Positions 54,971-64,000 of a stretch of DNA of 64,000 nucleotides are shown piece by piece. Source of the DNA: Fuerstiella sp. (lineage in GTDB: Bacteria > Planctomycetota > Planctomycetia > Planctomycetales > Planctomycetaceae); the NCBI GenBank assembly GCA_029941865.1, contig JAPYTO010000006.1, positions 1 to 64,000 of the forward strand, written 5' to 3'. A program made the position numbers and the translations under genes. A model generated the notes under the pieces. That model saw only the letters and a program-made list of their open reading frames with translations. It ran no database searches and was not told the DNA's origin. The stretch's first letter is position 1, and the number at the start of each line of letters is the position of its first letter.

Positions 54971-56176
54971 ATGAAGAGTGTTCTACGAATCGCGACCATG
55001 GATCCTGACGAGGCGACCCGCAATTTGCTTAAGACGCTGTTGCTGGGAATCGACACCGTGTGGCTTGAGGCGGAATGTTCGCGTTATGAATTCTTCATGG
55101 ACGTGATCCAGCAGACTCAGCCGGACATGGCACTCATCAACGTCGACGGCAACCCACAACAGGCCATCGACCTGATCGGTGAGATTACTCGAACCGTGCC
55201 ACAATGCGCTGTGCTTGTGACCAGTAACTCACAGGAAGGCAGTCTGATTCTTCAGGTGATACGGCAGGGAGCCCGTGAGTTTCTCAATATGCCGTTGCAG
55301 CTGGATGACTTTGTTGCAGCGCTCGACCGCATTCGCGCTGCACTCGGCGGCACTGACGGAGAAGGCGCAGGCAGCGCTAGTCAGATCGTCACCGTTGTTG
55401 GGGTTGGCGGCGGTGTGGGCAGCACGTCGATGTGTGTCAACGTAGCTGCGGCTTTGGCACAGGATCCCGCAAATTCACCCGTGATTATCGACCTTGACCT
55501 GACACTTGGTGACGCCGATGTCTGGCTCGACATCATCCCCGACTACACCATTCGTGATGTTACCGAAAACGTCAGCCGACTTGATTACGGGCTGCTGAAA
55601 CGTTCGTTAACAAGACACGACTGCGGCGTTTATCTGCTGCCACGTCCTGTCGAAGTGGAGAGTCAGGATCTGGTACAACCGGACGACCTGAGACGGATCC
55701 TGGCGCTTCTGAAAGCAACGTTCTCACACCTGATTATCGATGCCAGCAAATCCTTCGGCCCGTTGGACATGTCGGCCATGGAAGTGTCCGACAGAATTCT
55801 GGTGGTGACACAACTGGATTTGACATGTCTCAGAAACGTGGTCCGCGTCATTCAGTTTCTTGAACAGGCGAACGGGCTGGACAAAAAGGTTGAAATTGTC
55901 GTCAACCGGATGGGACTGGAAGACACCGATATCAGCCTGAACAAGGCACTGGAAACGATTGGTCGGGAAGTTTTCTGGCAACTGCCAAATGACTACGCGA
56001 CGATGGTGGGTTCCCGCAACAACGGCATCCCGCTGACACAGTTTGCTCCGAAAGCGCGGTTGACGCGCAGCATCAATGATCTGACGAAACGCCTGAGTAT
56101 GAGCGAAGACGAACGGGCAAATCATGTCGTCACCGAAAAGAAAAAAGGTGGCCTGTTCGGACTGTTCAGCAAGTAA
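54971..56176 (+). CDS. tadZ: TadZ/CpaE-type pilus localisation ATPase with a variant Walker A motif
   Basis: A 401-residue protein: an N-terminal atypical receiver domain (about 1-125) and a MinD/ParA-like domain. TadZ proteins place the Tad machine at the cell pole. The deviant Walker A motif normally has two lysines (KGGVGKT/S); here it reads GVGGGVGSTS, lacking both, so ATP hydrolysis is doubtful although some TadZ proteins are similarly degenerate. VIIDLDLTLGDADVWL is conserved. It is the last Tad gene of the run; TadA, TadB and TadC do not follow. Confidence 0.9.
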   Translation: MKSVLRIATMDPDEATRNLLKTLLLGIDTVWLEAECSRYEFFMDVIQQTQPDMALINVDGNPQQAIDLIGEITRTVPQCAVLVTSNSQEGSLILQVIRQGAREFLNMPLQLDDFVAALDRIRAALGGTDGEGAGSASQIVTVVGVGGGVGSTSMCVNVAAALAQDPANSPVIIDLDLTLGDADVWLDIIPDYTIRDVTENVSRLDYGLLKRSLTRHDCGVYLLPRPVEVESQDLVQPDDLRRILALLKATFSHLIIDASKSFGPLDMSAMEVSDRILVVTQLDLTCLRNVVRVIQFLEQANGLDKKVEIVVNRMGLEDTDISLNKALETIGREVFWQLPNDYATMVGSRNNGIPLTQFAPKARLTRSINDLTKRLSMSEDERANHVVTEKKKGGLFGLFSK

Positions 56177-56644
56177 GATGGTCGGCGCGAATTTCCCTGT
56201 CGTACGGCGTCTGCCACTGACACGGTCGTTGCTCGGGCGGCGTGAGAGATTCGCAGGAGTCACATCATCCTCGCCGCGAGCATTCATAGGCTGACGTTCT
56301 TTCTGTTCGGTTGAGGTTGGCGTGGGTGCCTGAGAATACGCACTCAGGCAGTTTTTACCGGTCGACGTTTAAGACAGGAGGTCTGGGTAGCATCTGCCCG
56401 GTGTGAACGCTCTCACCGTTGCCATGCGATCATTCGGATCAAGTGCCATAACCGCTGTTCCCGATATCGATTGCGTGAGACCATACATGCGCTCACTGGA
56501 TACCTTTGGGGAAATCACTCTCCGTTTTTCGGACGTGTATGAAGCGGCCACCAGGAGCGGATCCTTCTGTTGCGATTGGTCGTTCGAGTTTTTGTTGCCG
56601 CCATGCCGTCCTGATATGGTGTTGCCCGACGAAGGAACGCTGGG
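56177..56644. other. Intergenic region after tadZ
   Basis: It holds a terminator at 56327-56356. An open frame from 56403 does not look coding. The promoter of the next gene must lie in the right part. Confidence 0.45.
56327..56356 (+). terminator. Probable terminator of the tad gene run
   Basis: 8-bp stem TGCCTGAG / CTCAGGCA (56327-56334, 56343-56350), 8-base loop, then G and five T residues. Confidence 0.75.
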
Positions 56645-58162
56645 ATGAAATTCAGAGAACTGATTCGGCTTTCGGTATGCGCCGCTGCGGTACTGGCACT
56701 GTCCGGGATTGCCGCCGCCGACACGCCGCTACTCACCAACACAACCAGCTTTCGGATTCCGTTCGCTGTGGAATCCGGCGGCGTTGGCCCGGTCTCCGGA
56801 TACGCCATACTGTTCGCGTCCGCCAATGGCGGCCCGCTGGAACAGGTGCAGAAAGTTGCAGCCTCCGCCGGTGGCTTTCAGTTTGAAGCACCTGGCGACG
56901 GTCTGTATTCCTTTGCGGTACGTGTGACGGACAATGCTGGAATTCCTGTCGGCGACACTGGTCGGCTACAACCAGAGCTACAGGTCTCTGTCGATATCAC
57001 AGCCCCCCAGTTTCAGTTTCAACTGGCTGAAACGGCCAGCGGTCAGGTCAACATTTCATGGACAACCAACAGCCAAGATGTCGATCTCGGGTCCGTACGC
57101 CTGGAGTACGCTGAGGGCATCAATGGTCGTTGGCGACCGTTGCAGGGAGCATCCACGCCGTCAGGCCAGACAACGGTTCAGTCGTTGCCGGGAACTTCGG
57201 TGTCTGTGCGGGGTTTCATGACGGACCTGGCAGGCAATCAGGGCACGGGCACCGGCCAAATCGTGCTTAGTGCCGCCACGCCTGCTGCGGTACACAACGC
57301 CCCCGTTGTTCTGCCTGAAAGTTCGACGGGCCTTAACGACGCTGGACAACCGACCGGATCGCAGGTTGTGGGAACGACGCCGTTCCGTTCACAGCAGTAC
57401 AATGTCGCCGGCAGCGCCGCTACGCAGCCATATGGTGGCCAAATGGCGTTCAATAACGCTTCCTACAATGCAGAAATTTCCGACCGATCCAGACCGATCA
57501 CTCAGCCCAACGGACTGATCTCTGGAAGCAGGCAGGTCGTGAATAATCGTGTGTTTGATATCGCGTACCAGGTCGAAGACGTCGGGCCGTCCGGTGTGAG
57601 TTCTGTGGATCTTTTTGTTACCGAGAACAACGGAGGCGAATGGTTCCGCTACGACAGCGATATCGATCTGCAAAGTCCGTTTCAGGTGGATACTCGTGGT
57701 GAAGGCACGTTCGGCTTCGCTATTCGTGTCCGCAATGGTCTTGGGTTCAGCGAGCCCCCGCCACAACCCGGCGAACGTCCGGGTATCGTGATTCTTGTGG
57801 ACCAGACCCCACCACACGCCGACCTGGCACAACCACAGGTGCTGGCTGATGGTCAGGGACGAGTGCATCTGACGTGGCAGATTGCCGACCAGAATATGTC
57901 AGCTGCGCCTGTACGTCTTGAGTCTGCCGTGAGTGCCGCTGGCCCGTGGACGCCATTATTTGACTGGCAGATAGACGAACGTTCCTTTGAGATGCCGATT
58001 CAGCCAGGGATGCCGACCACTTTGCATTTTCGTTTGCTGGTGAGAGACGCAGCCGGCAACGTCACGATTGCTCAGACAACGCAGCCCGTGCTGATCGACC
58101 AGCAACGCCCGACGGCGCGGCTGCTGCGAGTTCAGCCGGCGTCGCCAATTCGCAGATACTGA
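56645..58162 (+). CDS. Secreted protein with two Ig/FN3-like repeat modules
   Basis: A 505-residue protein with signal peptide (ending SGIAAA). Two similar halves are seen: residues about 30-225 and about 305-500. Both contain YSFAVRVTDNAGIP / FGFAIRVRNGLGFS-type strands, a VDITAP / VDQTPP turn and RLEYAEG / RLESAVS-type strands. A Ser/Gln/Asn-rich linker lies between them. The pattern is that of beta-sandwich surface proteins. It follows the tad run and could be a surface partner, which is inference. GGAACG precedes the ATG at short spacing. Confidence 0.7.
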   Translation: MKFRELIRLSVCAAAVLALSGIAAADTPLLTNTTSFRIPFAVESGGVGPVSGYAILFASANGGPLEQVQKVAASAGGFQFEAPGDGLYSFAVRVTDNAGIPVGDTGRLQPELQVSVDITAPQFQFQLAETASGQVNISWTTNSQDVDLGSVRLEYAEGINGRWRPLQGASTPSGQTTVQSLPGTSVSVRGFMTDLAGNQGTGTGQIVLSAATPAAVHNAPVVLPESSTGLNDAGQPTGSQVVGTTPFRSQQYNVAGSAATQPYGGQMAFNNASYNAEISDRSRPITQPNGLISGSRQVVNNRVFDIAYQVEDVGPSGVSSVDLFVTENNGGEWFRYDSDIDLQSPFQVDTRGEGTFGFAIRVRNGLGFSEPPPQPGERPGIVILVDQTPPHADLAQPQVLADGQGRVHLTWQIADQNMSAAPVRLESAVSAAGPWTPLFDWQIDERSFEMPIQPGMPTTLHFRLLVRDAAGNVTIAQTTQPVLIDQQRPTARLLRVQPASPIRRY

Positions 58163-58188
58163 TTCACTGCCACAATGCGGCAGTGAAT
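58162..58188 (+). terminator. Hairpin at the stop codon of the repeat protein gene
   Basis: Perfect 10-bp stem ATTCACTGCC / GGCAGTGAAT with a 7-base loop. There is no clear T-run after it, so terminator function is likely but unproven. The remaining gap to 58495 contains nothing recognised. Confidence 0.55.
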
Positions 58189-58495
58189 TCTCTCCACGCG
58201 TAGCCCGAAAGTCATTCTTTCGCCGACGTAAGATCGGCGTGGCGACGTCGTCAGTGATTCGTGCCGTCGAATCGCGAAGTGCCGGTTTACAGCGAAGTTC
58301 GCTGACTCATGGCCATGGTTGATGTGTCTTAATAGCAGAACGGCCGCTCCACGCGCCAGAACCGCTTCCGTCCATTTGTAAACTGCTTCAGAACGCCCTT
58401 CACCGAGGTGTTGCGACTTCCGCCACCGTTCAGCTGCGAAATTGCTCGCCGGCACCGTTACACTTCCGTGCGACACCCACCATGAGGATACGATT

Positions 58496-59839
58496 GTGAT
58501 CTGGCCCTTCCGACCGCACCCACCTCTTCCACTGGCCAGCAAGGTGGAGTGCGAACGTCGATTTGCAACTGTCGCACGGATGCTGGGACGCCATCGTATT
58601 CCGTCTGCGACCGTCATCGCGCCGCATGAAATTGATGCGATTGTGGCAGACTGTGATCACGACAACCTGCCCGCTCGATTGTTCGCATTTGTTGAAAGTC
58701 GTTTGGCGCTGCCCGGCCAGTCGATCGATGTCGACTGGGACGACACTGACGATCTGACCGTGAACGGACAGACATTACACTATCGCTTCGTATTTGACGA
58801 TGCCGGTCAGGTGACAGCTATCGGCCTGCACCCGGAAGTAGATGACCTGCCTTATCGGCTGGCTGCCGTGACCGCTGTGGCTGCAGCAGAGTATTTCATC
58901 AAGACGGAATCTCTTGCTGAAAGTGTTCCCAAAGGCACGTTTGAAATATTGCCGCTGTTTTTTGGTTTTGGTCCGGTCATGGCAAATGCCGCTTTGCGCG
59001 AGGCCGCCGATCAGCTCAGCGTTTCAACGCAGATGCCATGGGAAAAATCCCGCGTGGGAACACTCAGTCCACTCGAAATCGGCTACAGCATGGCATTGGC
59101 CGACTGGTCGCTTGACGCGGGCTTCAACGACGTCGCCTCACTACTGCGGCTTGATGCCAGGGAAGGTCTGGAGAAGGGGCTTCGGTTCCTGCGAAAGACG
59201 GTCGACTGCAGCTTTGAACAGGATTTTCTGGATCGCTCGCCGGACAATTCTGTGGGCTTTCGTATGACGCAATTGCGGCATGACAGCGGTAGCATGCAAC
59301 TTGGCGCCATGATGGATTTGCACGCTGCGGATGAAGTCGATCCTGATCTGATTGACACGGTCGCGGAGCTGCTTCATCATCGTGAGCTTGAAATTCAGCG
59401 GCTTGCCGCATTGATTCTGGGGCAGTGCAAATCGGTGTCACGTGCAATTCACGACGAGCTGGTGATCATTGCCGAAGACGGCCCGGCCGTACTCCGCCGT
59501 GCCGCCATTTCTGCGCTGCGGCCCGGATTTGAAAACGATGGCGATCTGCTGGAGGTCGTTACCGACGTATTACGACGAAGTGATCCGACAACTGCTGCCG
59601 CCTGCGTGAAGATGCTGCTCAAATACGACTCACACCCCGAACATCTGATCGACGCCCTGCTGAAATCGCTGGGGAGTATGGTGTCTTCCGGATCAGGAAA
59701 TCTGCAGCTGGGCGTGGAATTGCTGCAGCGGATTCATGACGAGCCGTTGTCTGCTTTGCAGCAGCACTTCGTAGACGATCCAACCGCGCTGGCCATCCTT
59801 GACGAGCAATTGCATTCAGCAGAAGACGAAGCGCAATAA
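58496..59839 (+). CDS. Cytoplasmic protein with C-terminal HEAT-like repeats, unknown function
   Basis: About 447 residues. The GTG at 58496 is chosen because GAGG lies about nine bases upstream; the TTG frame from 58442 is less likely. The first 330 residues have no recognised domain. The last third is a series of helical pairs (LHHRELEIQRLAALILGQC; AVLRRAAISALRPGF; AAACVKMLLKYDSHPEHLI) typical of HEAT repeats, usually protein-binding. It is convergent with rpoD across a shared terminator. Confidence 0.68.
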   Translation: MIWPFRPHPPLPLASKVECERRFATVARMLGRHRIPSATVIAPHEIDAIVADCDHDNLPARLFAFVESRLALPGQSIDVDWDDTDDLTVNGQTLHYRFVFDDAGQVTAIGLHPEVDDLPYRLAAVTAVAAAEYFIKTESLAESVPKGTFEILPLFFGFGPVMANAALREAADQLSVSTQMPWEKSRVGTLSPLEIGYSMALADWSLDAGFNDVASLLRLDAREGLEKGLRFLRKTVDCSFEQDFLDRSPDNSVGFRMTQLRHDSGSMQLGAMMDLHAADEVDPDLIDTVAELLHHRELEIQRLAALILGQCKSVSRAIHDELVIIAEDGPAVLRRAAISALRPGFENDGDLLEVVTDVLRRSDPTTAAACVKMLLKYDSHPEHLIDALLKSLGSMVSSGSGNLQLGVELLQRIHDEPLSALQQHFVDDPTALAILDEQLHSAEDEAQ

Positions 59840-59853
59840 GACCGTTACAAAAA

Positions 59854-59882
59854 AAGCCCGGCATTGCTGAAATGCCGGGCTT
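59854..59882. terminator. Bidirectional terminator between the HEAT-like gene and rpoD
   Basis: 12-bp perfect stem AAGCCCGGCATT / AATGCCGGGCTT with a GCTGA loop. An A-run lies to the left and TTCTTC to the right, so it can end transcription from both sides. Confidence 0.9.
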
Positions 59883-59908
59883 CTTCATTTCGTTGATTGC
59901 CGCTGCGA

Positions 59909-61555
59909 TTAATGTCCCGCTGCGATTGCCGTAATGCCTTCCAGAAATCCCTGGAGTTGGCGGCTGCGAACCGGGTGCTGCAGTTTGCGAACGGCCTTGG
60001 CTTCAATCTGACGAACTCGTTCCCGAGTCACCTTGAAGATGCGACCGACCTCTTCCAGCGTGTAAGTATAACCATCGCCCAGACCGTAACGCAGTTTGAT
60101 GATTTCTCGCTCACGATATGTCAGCGTCTTCAATACGGAATCGATCTTGTCCTTGAGCATCTCAGACGCGGCATTGCTGACAGGGCTGTCGTTGCTTTTG
60201 TCTTCCACAAATTCACCGAAGCTGTTGTCTTCGCCCTCTCCCAGCGGTTTGTCCAGGCTGATCGGCTGGCGACTGATTCGCATTACTCGGCGAGCTTCCT
60301 CGATCGGCAGATCAGCGACTTCTGCCATTTCTTCGACCGATGGTTCGCGGCCCATTTCCTGCAGCAGGTCACGAGCGGCAGCCCGCAGTCGGGACATCGT
60401 TTCGATCATATGGACCGGAATTCGAATCGTTCGCGCCTGATCAGCGATCGCTCGCGTGATTGCCTGGCGAATCCACCACGTGGCATAGGTCGAAAACTTG
60501 TAGCCGCGTCGATACTCGTACTTGTCAACAGCACGCATCAGGCCGGTGTTGCCTTCCTGGATCAGGTCCAGGAACGTCAGGCCACGGTTGCGATATTTTT
60601 TGGCAATGGACACGACCAGTCGCAGGTTGCCACCGGAAAGATCACGCATCGCCTGCTCGTACTCTTCGTATCGCAATGCCAGATTCGCCATCTTGGCACC
60701 CAGCGAATTCGGAGTTTCCAGCGTCAGGTCGATCAGGTCATGCAGTTCTTTCTGCATGCTGACTCGTTCGTCTTCTGCAGACGACAGATCCTTCAGGTTG
60801 TTGATCTGATCCTGCAGATCGAGCATGCGAGCTGAAATCTGTTCCAGTCGCTTCATGCAGGGCTGCAGTCGCTGAGTTCGCAGACTCATTTCTTCCAGCA
60901 GCGTTAAGCTGCGACGACGACGCTCGTCAATCTGGCGACGAATTTCCAGTCCCTGTTCGCTGTCCAGCCCAAGTGATCGGGCCATCGCGAAGTCAGTCAG
61001 ATCCCGTTCGCGGATCGACGCGACGGTGGACAGATTGTGCGGCATGCGGCCGAGAATCTGTTCTTTCTCAAGACTTTCCGTCATGGACACTTTAATTGTC
61101 CGGTCGAAGGGAAGTTCACTTCGGTTCACCTGCGACAGCGTTTCGAAGGCAAAGTTCATTGCAAAATCGCAGCTCAACAGAGCTCGACGAAACCGTCGGC
61201 GAGTGACTTCGATCTGCTTGGCAAGGAAGATTTCTTCTTCGCGAGTCAGCAGCGGGATCTCGCCCATCTGAGTCAGGTACATGCGGATCGGATCTTCCGT
61301 TCCGCGGGTTGGCTCTTCGTCCAGGCGGATTTCCGGTCGACGTTTGCGTTTATCCGCCGGAGTTTCGTCCGCGTAGACAATGGGGTCCGTGCGCAGTTCA
61401 AGATCCAGTTCTTCCAGAACCATGATCAAGTGATCCAGCTTGCGCGGATCAGCTGCCTCGTTGGGCAGATAATCGTGAACCTGTGAGAAATACAGGTAGC
61501 CCTGCTTCAATCCCGTAGACACAAGTTTCGCTAGTGTTTCATCCAATCGATGCAT
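59909..61555 (-). CDS. rpoD: RNA polymerase primary sigma factor (sigma-70, RpoD)
   Basis: A 548-residue group 1 sigma factor. Region 1.1-like sequence at the N-terminus is followed by region 1.2 ([22 protein letters not shown]) and a helical non-conserved insert. Region 2 follows ([38 protein letters not shown]), then region 3 and region 4.2 with the -35-binding helix ([19 protein letters not shown]). ATG 61555 has GAGGAG upstream. It is 21 bp after dnaG, preserving the dnaG-rpoD part of the macromolecular synthesis operon. Confidence 0.97.
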   Translation of the reverse strand: MHRLDETLAKLVSTGLKQGYLYFSQVHDYLPNEAADPRKLDHLIMVLEELDLELRTDPIVYADETPADKRKRRPEIRLDEEPTRGTEDPIRMYLTQMGEIPLLTREEEIFLAKQIEVTRRRFRRALLSCDFAMNFAFETLSQVNRSELPFDRTIKVSMTESLEKEQILGRMPHNLSTVASIRERDLTDFAMARSLGLDSEQGLEIRRQIDERRRRSLTLLEEMSLRTQRLQPCMKRLEQISARMLDLQDQINNLKDLSSAEDERVSMQKELHDLIDLTLETPNSLGAKMANLALRYEEYEQAMRDLSGGNLRLVVSIAKKYRNRGLTFLDLIQEGNTGLMRAVDKYEYRRGYKFSTYATWWIRQAITRAIADQARTIRIPVHMIETMSRLRAAARDLLQEMGREPSVEEMAEVADLPIEEARRVMRISRQPISLDKPLGEGEDNSFGEFVEDKSNDSPVSNAASEMLKDKIDSVLKTLTYREREIIKLRYGLGDGYTYTLEEVGRIFKVTRERVRQIEAKAVRKLQHPVRSRQLQGFLEGITAIAAGH

Positions 61556-61576
61556 ACTCGATGTGCTCCTCAACGT

Positions 61577-63478
61577 TTATTTCAGAGATGGGGGGTCGTC
61601 ACCCATCTGACTTTGTCGGAAACGAAAAATACGCCGGAGTGCATCCATTGTGTCGGTGTTAAGTCTGCTCGATGACGAATCCGCCTGAGCCAGTTTTTGT
61701 TTCGACAACATGTTTTGGTTTTTGGCACGCCGAAGGAGGAGCGGATGTAACACCCGCTCCAGGTGCGGTGGAACAGATGTTCCACCCGTCTCATTCGTGA
61801 GTGGCTGCTCACGCATGAGTTCCATGATTCCTTTCTCACTCGCCGTGTCCAGCAGAGCATTCACCAGACTCAGGATCGCTGAGTCCGATTCCGCTGCTGC
61901 GATCACACTTTGAGCATCGGGAAGTATTCCTTCTTCCGTCACAAGATCAAAACATAGCTCCAGCAACTGCCGGTGCTGCGTATTACTAAAATCATCCGCA
62001 CCGATCTGGTGTCGGATGTAGTCCGTGTATTCCGGGCAACTCAGAATGATTTCCAACAGTTCACGTTCGGCAAGGTCTGTTCCGTTGAATTTCAGATTGA
62101 GCGACTCCGACTGGGCGGGCTGGTCCTGCCGAATGAAACGCCGTGTTGTTTTTTTGCGTCGTAACTCCTGCAGTTCTCGTCGTACCGTAATTTCGTCCGC
62201 CTGAACTCGCTGACACACCTTTCGAAGGATCAAGTCTTCTCGCAGCGTTCCCTCCAGCCCGGGAGCCGCTGCCAGAAAGTCCATCAACTGATTCATCACC
62301 TGCTGCCGCCCGCTGACGGAATCGATCCCGTATCGATCAGTCACAGTATGCAATTTGTATTCCCAAGCCTCCGGTGCAGTGCCAATCAGGACTTCAAATT
62401 CCTCTTTCGAGTGATCTTTGAGGTAATCTGCCGGGTCCTGACCTTCTTCCAGCGTCAGTACCCGTAGATCGAGATCCTGAGCAAGAAACCGCCCAATGCT
62501 TCGTTCGGCGGCGTCCCTTCCCGCCTGATCTCCGTCGTAAAGCAAAACAACACGTTCCACAGCAAAACGTTTCAAAAACTTGACATGATCTTCTGTCAGT
62601 GCCGTCCCCAGGGTCGCCACAACATTAGTGACACCGGCCTGATGACAGGCAATGCAGTCCATGTACCCTTCTACAATAATTGCACTCTTGCTGGATCGGA
62701 TTGTGTCCCGAGCCTGCTCAAACGCATACAGCGTCCTCCGTTTCAGGAAGATATTTGTTTCCGGACTGTTCCAGTATTTGGCCGGACTCTCGATGTTGCT
62801 TCCAGGCAACACTCGTCCACCGAAGGCAACAGGACGTCCTCTTTCGTCAATGATCGGAAACACAAAGCGGCCGACAAGGTTGTCGTAGTAACCACGTCCG
62901 TTGTCCCTTTCACCGATTAGTCCCACGCTCAGCAGCTGCTTCTCAGTGAACCGCCCTTTCGCTTTGTCTAATATCCAACTCCAGTTTTCCGGGTGATAAC
63001 CCAGACGAAACTTTCTCGTCGTTTCCTCTGACAGATTGCGTTTCTTCGCGTACTCACGAGCCAGTGCACCGGCTTCTCCCATCCGGAGAGCCTGCTGCAT
63101 CAGGCTGATCGCCCACTCCACAATTTCGTGTTGAGTGACCTTGCTGTCCTGTGATTTCTTAGCGAACTCAGACTGAGCTCGTTTTGGAATTTCTATTTTT
63201 GCCCGCTCAGCGAGGATTTCGAGAGCTTCTGGAAACGTCGTGGCCTGAATTTCCTGTACCCATGTGAAACAATCCCCACCCTTGTCGCACACCCAACACC
63301 GGTAAGTCTGTCGATCCGGATAGACGTTGAACGAGGGATTCTTATCGTCGTGGAACGGACACAGCCCCTTATAGTCGCGACCGTTCGGTGTCAGGTTGAC
63401 GGTCTCAGATACCAAGTCATGAATACTGGTGGCTGCGCGTACCTGTTCTTTGAAGTCGTCCCCAAATCCAACGGACAC
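61577..63478 (-). CDS. dnaG: DNA primase
   Basis: A 633-residue primase that makes RNA primers at the replication fork. The CHC2 zinc finger is CPFHDDKNPSF with CWVC; the catalytic core has the TOPRIM motifs VEGYMD and LLYDGDQAG; a DnaB-binding-type C-terminal region follows. The frame is open to 63559 with an ATG at 63520. GTG 63478 is preferred because GGAG lies seven bases upstream and FKEQVRAATSIHDLV follows at the usual distance. It is cotranscribed with rpoD. Confidence 0.95.
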   Translation of the reverse strand: MSVGFGDDFKEQVRAATSIHDLVSETVNLTPNGRDYKGLCPFHDDKNPSFNVYPDRQTYRCWVCDKGGDCFTWVQEIQATTFPEALEILAERAKIEIPKRAQSEFAKKSQDSKVTQHEIVEWAISLMQQALRMGEAGALAREYAKKRNLSEETTRKFRLGYHPENWSWILDKAKGRFTEKQLLSVGLIGERDNGRGYYDNLVGRFVFPIIDERGRPVAFGGRVLPGSNIESPAKYWNSPETNIFLKRRTLYAFEQARDTIRSSKSAIIVEGYMDCIACHQAGVTNVVATLGTALTEDHVKFLKRFAVERVVLLYDGDQAGRDAAERSIGRFLAQDLDLRVLTLEEGQDPADYLKDHSKEEFEVLIGTAPEAWEYKLHTVTDRYGIDSVSGRQQVMNQLMDFLAAAPGLEGTLREDLILRKVCQRVQADEITVRRELQELRRKKTTRRFIRQDQPAQSESLNLKFNGTDLAERELLEIILSCPEYTDYIRHQIGADDFSNTQHRQLLELCFDLVTEEGILPDAQSVIAAAESDSAILSLVNALLDTASEKGIMELMREQPLTNETGGTSVPPHLERVLHPLLLRRAKNQNMLSKQKLAQADSSSSRLNTDTMDALRRIFRFRQSQMGDDPPSLK

Positions 63479-64000
63479 AAAATATCTCCGGCGGCTTAAA
63501 GCCAGTTCCGTAATCTTCATAATTCGGGAACACGTCGAATTCAATTCCAACGTGCTCAACCGGTCAGGGCGACACCATGTAAGCTCTTGTGGACCTTATG
63601 CTTGGCGTCGCGCAATTCTATCCGCCGGATGCCCGCGGTCAAGATTTTCAAGCCACTCGAGGGGGGGAAACCCGGATCTCAGAACGAACCCTCGGGACAG
63701 CATTCCAGCCTTTCCCAGCCCGAATTTCGGCTGAATTCTGCTTCGTTTGGCCAGTCTTTGCAGCTCGCAATGGCGGAATAACTTCACAAACCCAACTTAT
63801 TGGCTGATATTCGTCCCCATTCAGAAGCGTTCTTCACCGAACCGCCTGGTGTCGTGGTGCGACATCTGAAGGCAATTGCCGGGCAGGCAGGGACGATACC
63901 TGGCCTTGAGAAATACGTTTTGGCCCAGGTGATGCGTTTACGGTACGCCTAGGGGACGTGGGGCCGGTCACACAGAATTCCCACCTGGGACATTTGTTGC
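63479..64000. other. Region upstream of dnaG to the window edge
   Basis: It should include the dnaG-rpoD promoter. Short open frames here overlap one another and have no recognised content. A G7 run at 63660-63666 and a CGAATTTCG palindrome (63721-63729) were seen; otherwise nothing identifiable. Confidence 0.35.

Overview
The window looks like a chromosomal segment of a planctomycete, probably close to the Fuerstiella/Planctomicrobium side of the phylum. The evidence is qualitative: FGly-type sulfatases, many secreted proteins of unknown function with signal peptides, a very cysteine-rich lipoprotein, Tat-exported proteins, a Tad/Flp pilus locus, a neutral-ceramidase-family protein and a dnaG-rpoD pair, all with mid-to-high GC and GC-rich palindromic intergenic repeats. 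No rRNA, tRNA, CRISPR array, integrase or transposase was seen.

Layout. 1-9.3 kb: the truncated membrane pyrophosphatase hppA (-), an OleC-like adenylate-forming enzyme (+), then a minus-strand block with an SGNH hydrolase, glgC, a THUMP-like methyltransferase and scpB. 9.3-19 kb: a secreted protein, a Cys-rich lipoprotein, hflX (-) and queC (+), then a ceramidase-family protein overlapping an alpha/beta hydrolase (-). 19-21.5 kb: a response regulator and the nitrogen pair glnK/amt; amt appears frameshifted at both ends. 21.9-28.7 kb: a damaged zone with a frameshifted small gene, a sulfatase with an in-frame amber codon, an intact PafA-like phosphatase and a frameshifted DUF1254/DUF1214 gene. 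28.9-33.4 kb: a membrane alpha/beta hydrolase, a cyclic-nucleotide-binding-domain protein and a Tat-exported oxidoreductase-like protein.

33.5-46.1 kb is a molybdenum hydroxylase island. It holds a complete cytoplasmic xanthine-dehydrogenase-family complex (FAD, 2Fe-2S and Mo subunits) ending in a MoaD/ThiS-like carrier, a divergent mocA-like cytidylyltransferase, three small secreted or membrane proteins, a second and very unusual Tat-exported complex, and xdhC. In the second complex all four cysteines of the plant-type [2Fe-2S] cluster are serines at exactly the canonical spacing. Its FAD subunit has an altered second FAD motif and lacks most [4Fe-4S] ligands, and a 79-residue Cys-rich protein ends the gene run. 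This is the best candidate for something new in the window.

46.3-64 kb: a second sulfatase, a membrane protein, a frameshifted small gene, then a Tad/Flp pilus locus (two pilin genes with identical predicted products, each with its own terminator, a prepilin peptidase, RcpC/CpaB, RcpA/CpaC and TadZ/CpaE, but no TadA/B/C). After it come a secreted repeat protein, a HEAT-like protein, rpoD and dnaG.

At least five genes carry apparent frameshifts or a stop. Some may be sequencing or assembly errors rather than true pseudogenes; both readings are kept open.
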